Shown here one piece after another: positions 1 to 6,368 of a DNA stretch of 28,494 nt (the first letter of the stretch is position 1; every line of letters starts with the position of its first letter). Both the position numbers and the translations under genes were made by a program. This DNA is from a virus. The DNA is taken from positions 1 to 28,494 of the IMG/VR virus record IMGVR_UViG_3300048587_001125; one strand, given 5' to 3'. Under the pieces are notes generated by a model, which did not search any database, was not told where the DNA came from, and saw only the letters and a program-made list of their open reading frames with translations.

Positions 1-501
1 CTACCGCTCGGTCGCAACCTTCATCTCCCTGACCCAACCTTGCAACGCCGTCAGTTGCTCGGAGTTCTCGTGGCAGGCTCGGTAGTTGGCGGCGACGGTT
101 CCGGCGACGGCAGAGAGCGCAATGTCTGCGGCGGCCGCATCAGTATCTCGGGCGGGCTCGGGCAGTTCACCGGTGGCGGCAGCGTCGTGCAGGCGCACAA
201 AGCCACGGTTGATAGTGCAAGCAGCATCGGCTTGAACGGGCACATAGATCGGAACCTCCTTGATGATGGTTTCGCCCTTCTCACGGACGACACGGACGCG
301 GTCGACGTACTGCGTGACGACCTTGACGGTGGCTTGCGCCTGCTGCTCGCGGACGGCGGTGGCTTGCAGGACTTGCTCTTGTAGGGCGGCGTCCCACCTG
401 GCTTGAACGTGGCCCGCGCCCTTGATCCACCCGAAGCCGAACAGCGCGACGCCGAGCGCTACGAGGGCCAGCCAGCGGTAAGGCCACGGAATCAGGCTCA
501 T
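1..501 (-). CDS. Rz: Rz-like inner-membrane spanin (i-spanin)
   Basis: Predicted 166-residue inner-membrane spanin subunit, which joins the Rz1 lipoprotein to bridge the periplasm and disrupt the outer membrane in the last step of lysis. The ATG at 501 overlaps the lysozyme stop (ATGA). Residues about 9-26 form one hydrophobic N-terminal segment, followed by a charged, Gln-rich helical region to about residue 80 (periplasmic coiled coil) and a C-terminal part containing INRGFVRLHDAA, a pattern common in phage Rz proteins. The stop is at the left edge of the window, so the gene is complete. Another lipoprotein frame, Rz1, lies entirely inside it, which strongly supports the call. An in-frame extension upstream of 501 lies inside the lysozyme gene and is not considered coding. 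Confidence 0.88.
   Translation of the reverse strand: MSLIPWPYRWLALVALGVALFGFGWIKGAGHVQARWDAALQEQVLQATAVREQQAQATVKVVTQYVDRVRVVREKGETIIKEVPIYVPVQADAACTINRGFVRLHDAAATGELPEPARDTDAAAADIALSAVAGTVAANYRACHENSEQLTALQGWVREMKVATER
51..245 (-). CDS. Rz1: Rz1-like outer-membrane spanin lipoprotein, embedded in Rz
   Basis: This 64-residue frame lies wholly inside the Rz gene in another reading frame. It encodes a short charged N-terminus, a hydrophobic stretch LLALSTVALCAC with a lipobox (cleavage before the Cys of LCA-C, about residue 19), and a small Pro/Ser/Thr-rich mature part, the hallmark of Rz1. The start at 245 is chosen because AAGGAGG lies about nine bases upstream, one of the strongest ribosome-binding sites in the window; a further ATG at 227 is also in frame. 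The mature lipoprotein would be about 46 residues, anchored in the outer membrane and pairing with the C-terminus of Rz. Many pipelines would miss it because it is fully nested. Confidence 0.85.
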   Translation of the reverse strand: MCPFKPMLLALSTVALCACTTLPPPVNCPSPPEILMRPPQTLRSLPSPEPSPPTTEPATRTPSN

Positions 502-1007
502 GACCCTTCCCCGATGCACTGTCGGTACTCGGCCTCCCGCCGCGTGGCCAGCCCACCGCACAGCCGCGCGTTGGCGGGCAGCGCGCAGTCCTTGCCCTGG
601 AAGAAGCGCCAGCGCAGCAGCTCGGTGCAAGCCCCGGCGTAGTCCTCTGCGTTGAGTTTTCTGACCAGCGTGGACTGGCAAAACGCGCGGCTGCCGACGT
701 TGTAGGAGAAGCTTACAAAGGCGTCGTACTCGTGCTGAGCCAGGGGCACGGTCACGCATTGCTTGAGCGCACCCTCGAACTGCTGCACATCGGCGAGTGC
801 GCGAGCCAAAGCCTTCGGTGGCGTGGTCGTGTCGCCGATCTTCACTCCGGCGGTGGTGCCGAAGCCAATGGTCGGCGCATCACCCTTGACCGGAATCACC
901 GCGTGGTCGGTGTAGCCCTCGTGCAGCACGATGCCGACCAGGGCAGCGGCGGACAGCGTCAATCCGGCCACCGTCCTACGTATCACTGGAGATGGTGCAC
1001 CGGTCAT
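498..1007 (-). CDS. Phage lysozyme (GH24 endolysin) with N-terminal signal-anchor
   Basis: Predicted 169-residue endolysin that cleaves peptidoglycan glycan strands. Residues 12-28 form a weakly hydrophobic, Ala/Gly-rich segment after two Arg, typical of signal-anchor-release lysozymes that reach the periplasm through the Sec system and are released on depolarisation. The catalytic Glu is E30 in HEGYTD, followed by PTIGFGTT, which matches the GH24 active-site strand. The family's usual Asp nine residues after the Glu is replaced by Pro39; an Asp lies four residues later in the GDAPT motif, as in a common phage subgroup (recalled, not searched). Several Cys lie in the C-terminal half and could form disulfides. 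The gene overlaps its neighbours by ATGA on both sides, consistent with a lysis cassette. Confidence 0.9.
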   Translation of the reverse strand: MTGAPSPVIRRTVAGLTLSAAALVGIVLHEGYTDHAVIPVKGDAPTIGFGTTAGVKIGDTTTPPKALARALADVQQFEGALKQCVTVPLAQHEYDAFVSFSYNVGSRAFCQSTLVRKLNAEDYAGACTELLRWRFFQGKDCALPANARLCGGLATRREAEYRQCIGEGS

Positions 1008-1231
1008 CGGCGCATCTCCGGCTGCGCCACGATGCGAGCGACAGTCGCGCCGATACTGGCGGCAAAGGCCAGCAGCACGAAGGCACCACGCGGCAGAACG
1101 TCACCGAACAGCGGCACTAAGACTTCCGCCGCCGTGAAGGCGGCTGCCAGCAGGGAGAGTCGGATGCTCCACGCGCGACGCAACACGCGCCGCCAGTCGT
1201 CGAGCAGACAGATCTTCGGCCGGGCGGTCAT
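1004..1231 (-). CDS. Small two-helix membrane protein, probable holin
   Basis: The 75-residue product has an N-terminal charged segment (LLDDWRRVLRRAWS) followed by two predicted transmembrane helices, about residues 20-42 and 48-66, separated by a short loop, and a charged tail. Size, two membrane spans and position directly upstream of the lysozyme match a class II-type holin that would permeabilise or depolarise the inner membrane and so activate the signal-anchor endolysin. The N-terminal pattern resembles a phage family annotated as DUF7940, from memory. The ATG at 1231 overlaps the previous stop (ATGA). Holin function is inferred from topology and context; the neighbouring single-span protein is the alternative candidate. 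Confidence 0.65.
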   Translation of the reverse strand: MTARPKICLLDDWRRVLRRAWSIRLSLLAAAFTAAEVLVPLFGDVLPRGAFVLLAFAASIGATVARIVAQPEMRR

Positions 1232-1527
1232 TGCGTGCCTCCCATGAGCTTCAACTTGATGGCGGCGGCGACCAGCAGCGCGGCCAGGATGCCGGTGGTC
1301 ACTACCTTGACCGTGGTCTGCCAGGCGGTGCGGCGCGCATCGCGCCACGCTTCCAGCAGGTCGCGCAGCTCACGGATGTCGCGCGCGGCGTGGCCGTTCT
1401 CCAGGCCGAGGTGCGCGAGGCAACGCTCGGCGCCGCGTTCGGCCGCGCGGTTCAGCAGTTCATCGAAGTCCTCGTGGCGCAGCAGGAGGGTCGAGTCGTT
1501 GGTCGGTGCATCGGTGTCGTCGGTCAT
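1228..1527 (-). CDS. DUF6127-like single-span membrane protein of the lysis cassette
   Basis: The 99-residue product has an acidic N-terminus, a helical region rich in Arg and Glu (FDELLNRAAERGAERCLAHL, then RDIRELRDLLEAWRDARRTA) and one C-terminal hydrophobic helix (about residues 74-92) ending in KLKLMGGTQ. This layout matches small phage proteins I recall as DUF6127, usually found next to lysis genes. The role is unproven: it may be a holin partner, an antiholin or a pinholin. It is the first gene after the hairpin at 1548-1580 and has GGAG upstream of the ATG, so it may open a separately regulated lysis segment. Confidence 0.6.
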   Translation of the reverse strand: MTDDTDAPTNDSTLLLRHEDFDELLNRAAERGAERCLAHLGLENGHAARDIRELRDLLEAWRDARRTAWQTTVKVVTTGILAALLVAAAIKLKLMGGTQ

Positions 1528-1547
1528 GGTCGGTCTCCAGAAATGAC

Positions 1548-1580
1548 GAAACCCGCCCAGCGCGAGCCGGAGCGGGTTTC
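1548..1580 (-). terminator. Inverted repeat between tail and lysis genes, possible terminator
   Basis: A perfect 9-bp inverted repeat (GAAACCCGC and GCGGGTTTC) with a 15-base loop lies between the last tail gene (stop at 1609) and the first lysis gene (start at 1527). In the leftward transcript the second arm ends in GGGTTTC and is followed by GTCATTTC, a modest T-rich tail. It could attenuate late transcription before lysis, or act as an mRNA processing or stability element. It is the only strong hairpin noticed in the nearly gapless late operon. Confidence 0.5.
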
Positions 1581-1608
1581 AGGGGTGAAGCGGTGGAACG
1601 GGCGTTGG

Positions 1609-1830
1609 CTAGATTTCGATCACTTCCAGCGGCAAGGAAGGCGCCTCGCCTTCGATGACGCCATCGCGCACGAACACGGTCTGGCCCAGCGCAGCGTCGC
1701 CGCGGGCATGGATCAGGCCGCCGCCCGGCAAGGCGATCACGACGCGGCTGGCGCCGACCTCGGTCACGATGCCTGCTTGCAGCGGCGGCTCGGGCAGCAA
1801 CTGCCGGAACTGGCGGTAGAGGTTATGCAT
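1609..1830 (-). CDS. Small tail-tip-associated protein, unknown function
   Basis: The 73-residue product starts MHNLYRQFRQLLPE. Its ATG at 1830 lies inside the last codons of the large upstream gene (8-nt overlap), which implies translational coupling. After an N-terminal helix the rest looks like a small beta domain: alternating hydrophobic strands (GIVTEVGASRVVIALPGGG, ALGQTVFVRDGVIEG) ending in LPLEVIEI. That pattern resembles small OB- or SH3-like domains that cap phage hub proteins, but no family is recognised. Position after the hub-like gene and before the lysis cassette makes it the last tail gene. Open frame upstream of 1830 lies inside the neighbour and is rejected. Confidence 0.6.
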   Translation of the reverse strand: MHNLYRQFRQLLPEPPLQAGIVTEVGASRVVIALPGGGLIHARGDAALGQTVFVRDGVIEGEAPSLPLEVIEI

Positions 1831-3709
1831 GGCACTCGACGCCCAGTGTTTGCCAGACCTCGGGGAAGCCGGCTTCGATGCGCGTGGAGCGCACGATCCC
1901 GAGCCGTGCGACGCGGCCATCCTGGTACTCGACGAACGTGCCTGGCTCAACGATGCCGGTCTCGGGCAGCACCGGCAGGCGCAGGCCCACTTCGAACTGC
2001 TGGCCGGTGTCGGCCAGGATCGCCGTGCCACGTTGGCGCGCCGCCACGGCTTCGGTGATCAGCGCATCGACGACCATGGGTGCGACTCGGTTGCCTGCCG
2101 TGCCAGTTCGCGTGACCTGGCCCAACACACCGGCACTCTGGCCAGACACGAACACCCGGTTGTAGGCCGGCTTCTCCAGCCAGCGCAGCGATTCGCGCGA
2201 GACGGCGTCGACCGGCAGGATCAGGTCAGGCGTGACGGCGTGCCAGTCCCATGGCGCGACCGGATAGCGATGGCGCACGCGCATCGTTGGTTCGGACGGA
2301 TGCGGCAACAGGTAGCCACCGGCAGCGCCAGCGATGCTGGCCAGCGCATCAATCCAGGTGCCCTGTTGCGCGAACACGCCGGCAGGCACGTTCCAGTCGG
2401 TGAGGCCCCAGTCGATGGCCCAGCCAAGTGGCACACCGTTGATCGTCAGCACATCGTCCATGAGCTGCCGCGCAGTGCGCGGATCAGCATTGGCGAAGTT
2501 CATCACTGGCGCGTAAGGCGCCGACAACGCTGCCGAGCGGCCTCGGCCGGAGAGACGCAGGCTGGTGTCGCCGAAGCTGCGCTCACGGCTCAGATTTTCG
2601 GCGAGCACGCGGAAGTTCGTGCCGTTGACGTGCGCCACCAGTTCCACCGGCGAAGCGCCGTCTCCGTGCGCGACCAGCGCCTCGGCGATACCAGGTAGCG
2701 TGGCCTCGAAGCCCCACGCCCAGGAGTCGACGTCGAGACTCAGTGATAGCGAGATCACCGGCACCGGCACGCCATCCGGCCATCGATGCAGCGTGACGTG
2801 GTTCAGCACGACGTAAACCCTCCGAATCGGAACGACAACCGGAGCGTCCTGACCGGGCCCGGGATGGTTCTCGCACACGAAGACCAGGTGGCCATCTGTG
2901 GCCGCCAGCGCCGCGAAGCGCAGGTTGGGATTCGGGGTGTAGCAAGGGATGGGCGGCGGATCGCCGCCACCGGGACGCGTCGGATGCCGGCCGGGCGGCG
3001 GGCGCATGGCGCTTTGCCAGCGCCCCTTGTTCCAGCGCCGAAGCGCGACCGCGACTTGGATCGCCTCGAAGAAGCGCCGACTCGGAAGCGGTGCCGCCAC
3101 GCCGAAGCCCGAGGTCGTCGGCCGATGGCGATCCCGCAGACCGTCTTGATGGTGCAGGCGCCGCTGCAGGCCATCCATGCGCGCCGCGTTGGCATGGACG
3201 AACGGTCCTGCGGTGCGCAGTTGCAGCGCGTCACTGTGCGCGACGCCAATGGCGCCCGGCGATGTCGGCGACGCGAGACAGAACCGCACCGTGGCTGTGA
3301 TCGGCAGTCGCGCCAGCCTGGCGCTGCGACGCGCCTCGACACCCGCAACATGGCCTGTCGCCGGTTGCCATCCGGTTTGCGCTTGCACGGGCGCCTGCTG
3401 GGTCGCCGACGTTCGATGCGCGGCACCGTGCTCGAACCCGCGACCGCGCTGCCAGGTCGAGTAGGTGCTGCCCACCAGCGGACGCGCGGTCCGCGAGGAA
3501 TAGCGCGCCTCGACGAGCATCTCCATCGCAGGGAAGGTGCCGAGGAGTGTCGCTGACGCATTGGGGATAGCGAGCGCATCGAAGCGCAATGCCGGCAGTG
3601 CGCCGATCAACTGTGCGTCGAGCGCGGGTACTGCCCCGGCCGGTTCGCCGCCCAGCAACAGATGCGCACTGCCCGGTGGATGGGCGAAGCGCAGATCGGC
3701 AGCCGTCAT
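1823..3709 (-). CDS. Large tail-tip/hub-like structural protein
   Basis: The 628-residue product has three zones. Residues 1-60 are a small hydrophobic domain. Residues about 70-260 are low in complexity and rich in Arg, Ala and Pro, ending in a Pro/Gly linker (PPPGRHPTRPGGGDPPP). From about 270 to the end lies a beta-rich region with the pattern RRVYVVLNHVTLHRWPDG, LSLSLDVDSWAWGFEATLPG, VNGTNFRVLAENLSRERSFG and later a distal segment with VFVSGQSAGVLGQVTRTGTAG. Such proteins follow the tape-measure and tip genes in several lambda-like siphophages of high-GC proteobacteria and resemble gp27/gpJ-type hubs, by memory rather than search. It probably forms the tail-tip hub contacting the receptor. 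The ATG start at 3709 lies shortly after the upstream stop. Confidence 0.65.
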   Translation of the reverse strand: MTAADLRFAHPPGSAHLLLGGEPAGAVPALDAQLIGALPALRFDALAIPNASATLLGTFPAMEMLVEARYSSRTARPLVGSTYSTWQRGRGFEHGAAHRTSATQQAPVQAQTGWQPATGHVAGVEARRSARLARLPITATVRFCLASPTSPGAIGVAHSDALQLRTAGPFVHANAARMDGLQRRLHHQDGLRDRHRPTTSGFGVAAPLPSRRFFEAIQVAVALRRWNKGRWQSAMRPPPGRHPTRPGGGDPPPIPCYTPNPNLRFAALAATDGHLVFVCENHPGPGQDAPVVVPIRRVYVVLNHVTLHRWPDGVPVPVISLSLSLDVDSWAWGFEATLPGIAEALVAHGDGASPVELVAHVNGTNFRVLAENLSRERSFGDTSLRLSGRGRSAALSAPYAPVMNFANADPRTARQLMDDVLTINGVPLGWAIDWGLTDWNVPAGVFAQQGTWIDALASIAGAAGGYLLPHPSEPTMRVRHRYPVAPWDWHAVTPDLILPVDAVSRESLRWLEKPAYNRVFVSGQSAGVLGQVTRTGTAGNRVAPMVVDALITEAVAARQRGTAILADTGQQFEVGLRLPVLPETGIVEPGTFVEYQDGRVARLGIVRSTRIEAGFPEVWQTLGVECHA

Positions 3710-3715
3710 CGGCAG

Positions 3716-4105
3716 TCACCCTAGCAGTCCCGTCAGGATGCGGGTGTAGCCGCCCGCGTACAGCGTGGTCGTCGGCAGTCGCAGTTCACCGGTGCCCTCG
3801 AGGTCCGATGCGTCGCAGTCCCAGGCCAGCGCGCCCTGACCATTGACGATGCGTGCCCAGGTCGCCTCGCCGGTGGTCAGGATCAGCGCTTCGTTGGTCG
3901 CGGCCACCTCGAGCACGCCGTCGACGACGGTGCCAAGCGGCTCGGCGAGCACGATGGAGGCGAGCAGCGGCCCCTGCGGCGCCGCACCGAAGCTTGGCCG
4001 AGGCCCCGCGTAGAGATGGGCGCGCGCCTGCTCGGTGCCGAGCGCCAGAAAGGTGATCACGCCCTGCAGCCGGTAGTCGTTGAGCGCGTTCGAGATCTCG
4101 ATCAC
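3716..4105 (-). CDS. Tail-tip structural protein, unknown function
   Basis: The 129-residue product begins with GTG at 4105, overlapping the previous stop as GTGA; this start removes any gap and is preferred. The sequence (IEISNALNDYRLQGVITFLA, LLASIVLAEPLGTVVDGVLE, LRLPTTTLYAGGYTRILTG) is beta-rich and lacks Cys except one and any membrane segment. No family is recognised. Its tight fit between two larger tip proteins suggests a virion component assembled with the hub; a chaperone role is an alternative. Confidence 0.6.
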   Translation of the reverse strand: MIEISNALNDYRLQGVITFLALGTEQARAHLYAGPRPSFGAAPQGPLLASIVLAEPLGTVVDGVLEVAATNEALILTTGEATWARIVNGQGALAWDCDASDLEGTGELRLPTTTLYAGGYTRILTGLLG

Positions 4106-5070
4106 GCGGGCCCCTGCATCGGTTGAGCGCGCAGGTTGTCGGCGATGACGGCGCGGAAGTTGTGTTTGTAGTCGTAGGCGATCACGACGTAGCGCGGCAC
4201 GGTGCTGATCTTGTCGAAGCAGTAGGTGCCGGTGGTCGGATCGCTCCAGGTCTCGCCCACGACGACGTAGGTGCGTTCGTCGAACAGCAGCACGCGGCGC
4301 GCTACCGGCCGGTCATCCGGAACGCCCTTCTCTTTCACCGTGCCGGTGATCTGGTGGGTGCCGGCGTAGTAGTGGTTGCGCGTGCCCGCCAGGCGGTGAA
4401 AGGCGCGGTGCGAGTAACGCAGTAAGCCAGCCAGGTCCGGCACCGGCTGGGTGCGCGCCACGACGGTCGGCAGCGCCCTGTAATGGGGAGACGGCGCGTC
4501 TGGCAATGCGCTCGGCACACCACCAGATACTCGATGCACGCGCAGGGTCAGGCCGTAGCCGTAGATGGATGGCCGGAAGCGCGCGTAGTGCCGCTTGTAG
4601 CCTTCCCACACGATGCCGTCGTTGTCGCTCACCCGGTACTGCCAGATGCCGTCGTTGCCCCGCTTCGCGTCGACCCGGATGGTGCGGCGAGCGCCGGTCA
4701 CGGCCCACGGCGCTGCGGCATGGGCGGTCAGTTCATACTGATTGCCGCCCGCATCCCAGAAGCTGTGATGCCACTGCTGCTGCCACGCGATCAGTCGGTG
4801 GCCCTCATAGGTCCCCGAGCCAGTCCAAAGCCAGAAGCCAAAGCAGGCCGATGAGTAGGTGATGGCCATCACTTCGGCGTCGATCTCGAACCAGAAGTTC
4901 TCGGCGACCTCGGCCGCGTCGATGCGCCAGAAGTTCTGCGCCTGCGAGAAGACCAGATCGGCGGCCTGCGCTGCTTCATTCCAAGTAGACGTTACGCCGC
5001 CCGCGCCACCCGCGCTGGCAAATCCCGCGGGAATGCCGGTGACAAAATCCTCGTCCACAGGATAGGCCAC
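4102..5070 (-). CDS. Tail-tip protein with lectin-like N-terminus and transthyretin/carboxypeptidase-regulatory-like C-terminus
   Basis: The 322-residue product starts with GTG at 5070 behind a GGAG ribosome-binding site. Residues 1-180 are rich in aromatic residues (NFWRIDAAEVAENFWFEIDA, FGFWLWTGSGTYEGHRLIAW) in the manner of a concanavalin/LamG-type beta sandwich. Residues about 240-322 (ITGTVKEKG, PVARRVLLFDERT, ETWSDPTTGTYCFDKI, YVVIAYDYKHNF) match the Gly-Thr-Val ... Asp-Pro-Thr-Gly-x-Tyr-x-Phe pattern of carboxypeptidase-regulatory or transthyretin-like domains used as adhesive modules in phage tips. A role in host-surface binding is likely, but the fold assignments come from pattern reading only. 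Confidence 0.6.
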   Translation of the reverse strand: MAYPVDEDFVTGIPAGFASAGGAGGVTSTWNEAAQAADLVFSQAQNFWRIDAAEVAENFWFEIDAEVMAITYSSACFGFWLWTGSGTYEGHRLIAWQQQWHHSFWDAGGNQYELTAHAAAPWAVTGARRTIRVDAKRGNDGIWQYRVSDNDGIVWEGYKRHYARFRPSIYGYGLTLRVHRVSGGVPSALPDAPSPHYRALPTVVARTQPVPDLAGLLRYSHRAFHRLAGTRNHYYAGTHQITGTVKEKGVPDDRPVARRVLLFDERTYVVVGETWSDPTTGTYCFDKISTVPRYVVIAYDYKHNFRAVIADNLRAQPMQGPA

Positions 5071-5073
5071 GAC

Positions 5074-6339
5074 TCAGGGTCTCCAGGGACCGGTGATGTC
5101 GAAGGCGAAGCCGCTGGTGTTGCCCTCGTGGGCGTAGTCCAGCGTGACGATGAGGAACTTGCGCCCGGAGTAGCCGAGCACCTGGTCGATGAGCGTCAGG
5201 TGCGCGTAGGGCTGGTTCTGATGAATCCAGTACATCCCGGGCAGCATCCCGCGCAGATGGCCGGTGCTCTCGCGCAGGTAGATCGGGTGCAGGATCAGGC
5301 CGTAGTCGGGGCCATTGGGGAACGGGATGCTGCCCGAGCGCCCGGAGACGTTCTGGTTGTTGCCGTCGTTCAACGAGAACAGACCGAGGCGCGCATTGCC
5401 GCCGACCTGGGTGTAGTCGCGCATGCAGATCTTGCCGGTCGTATCCAGCGAGTGCGTCGAGTAGGTGTCCTGGTTGGGGTAGCTGTTCGGCCACTCGCTG
5501 ACCGTGCGGTAGCGATCGGAGGCAGTCAGGAACGACGCGTAGTTGTCGCCAGGTTTGTAGCTGTCGAAGTCGGTGAAGGTGTAGAGCACGCGGCGATCAC
5601 CACCCCAGCCGGACGCGCACGCCAGGAAGAAGCCGCGGTCGTCGCCGACCAGCACCCAGCTGCGGGCACCGGCGCCGTTGTCGCCATAGGTCTCGGGCGT
5701 GTTGTTGCGGGCGAAGTACCACTTGAACCAGCCCGAGTACATCGAATTGCCGCTGCCCGAAGGCAGTTCATTGCGCGTGGGCGCCGCCGGATCAAACGGC
5801 GCGCGCGCACCGACGAAAGTCTCGATGTCGACCATGTCCTCGGCCAGCGTGACACGCCCAAACTTCGCCCAGGTCGTCGTGTAGCCCTCCGGCAAGCTGT
5901 CATCGACGCGCAGGAACGGCCGATTCGAGAGCGGATTGGGGCTTCGGTAGGCACGCTTGTTCTCGCCGGTGAAGGCGATCTCGAAGCCGAGCGGCGCGAT
6001 CTTGGCGGTGATCCCGAGCACCGTCGTGGCCGGCGAGGCCGGTTCACCCGGAACGGCGAACTGGATGCTGTCCTGAGTGGTTGCGGTGATGGTGAACTCG
6101 CCGTTGTACTCGGGTTCCTCCGCACCCTCGATGCGCACCACCTGATCGACCAGGTAGCCATGCGCCGAACCGACGACAGCAGTCGCGATGCCGCCTTCTC
6201 GAGTCAGCGCCGACACTGGCTTCAGGTGAAAGCCGTTGACGAGCAGCGCATCGAGCAGCGCGGTCAGGCTGCCCCAGTTGTTGGTCAGCACCGGCGCGCC
6301 CGTCATGCCGCTGTGCATCCATTTGACCTTGTTGCTCAC
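5074..6339 (-). CDS. Tail-tip structural protein, unknown family
   Basis: The 421-residue product begins with GTG at 6339, with GAGGA about nine bases upstream; an internal ATG at 6318 is an alternative start. Near the N-terminus is NNWGSLTALLDALLVNGF, then a beta-rich domain (DQVVRIEGAEEPEYNGEFTI) resembling tail-fibre/tube repeats, then a long region rich in Gly, Asn and aromatic residues with SMYSGWFKWYFARNN, SWVLVGDDRGFFLACASGWG and GYSGRKFLIVTLDYAHEG. The sequence pattern looks like a folded extracellular virion protein, without membrane helices. I recall similar proteins next to the hub genes of siphophages but cannot name the family. It is adjacent to the repeat protein at 6369-9974 and probably assembles with it. 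Confidence 0.6.
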   Translation of the reverse strand: MSNKVKWMHSGMTGAPVLTNNWGSLTALLDALLVNGFHLKPVSALTREGGIATAVVGSAHGYLVDQVVRIEGAEEPEYNGEFTITATTQDSIQFAVPGEPASPATTVLGITAKIAPLGFEIAFTGENKRAYRSPNPLSNRPFLRVDDSLPEGYTTTWAKFGRVTLAEDMVDIETFVGARAPFDPAAPTRNELPSGSGNSMYSGWFKWYFARNNTPETYGDNGAGARSWVLVGDDRGFFLACASGWGGDRRVLYTFTDFDSYKPGDNYASFLTASDRYRTVSEWPNSYPNQDTYSTHSLDTTGKICMRDYTQVGGNARLGLFSLNDGNNQNVSGRSGSIPFPNGPDYGLILHPIYLRESTGHLRGMLPGMYWIHQNQPYAHLTLIDQVLGYSGRKFLIVTLDYAHEGNTSGFAFDITGPWRP

Positions 6340-6368
6340 AAGTCAGAGTCCTCGAAGTGGGTGGCGTG

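Noticed and set aside
4313-4708. Alternative leftward frames inside the tip genes
   Set aside because: They are Arg/His/Ala-rich shadow frames of the 322-residue tip protein with no ribosome-binding site and no family pattern.
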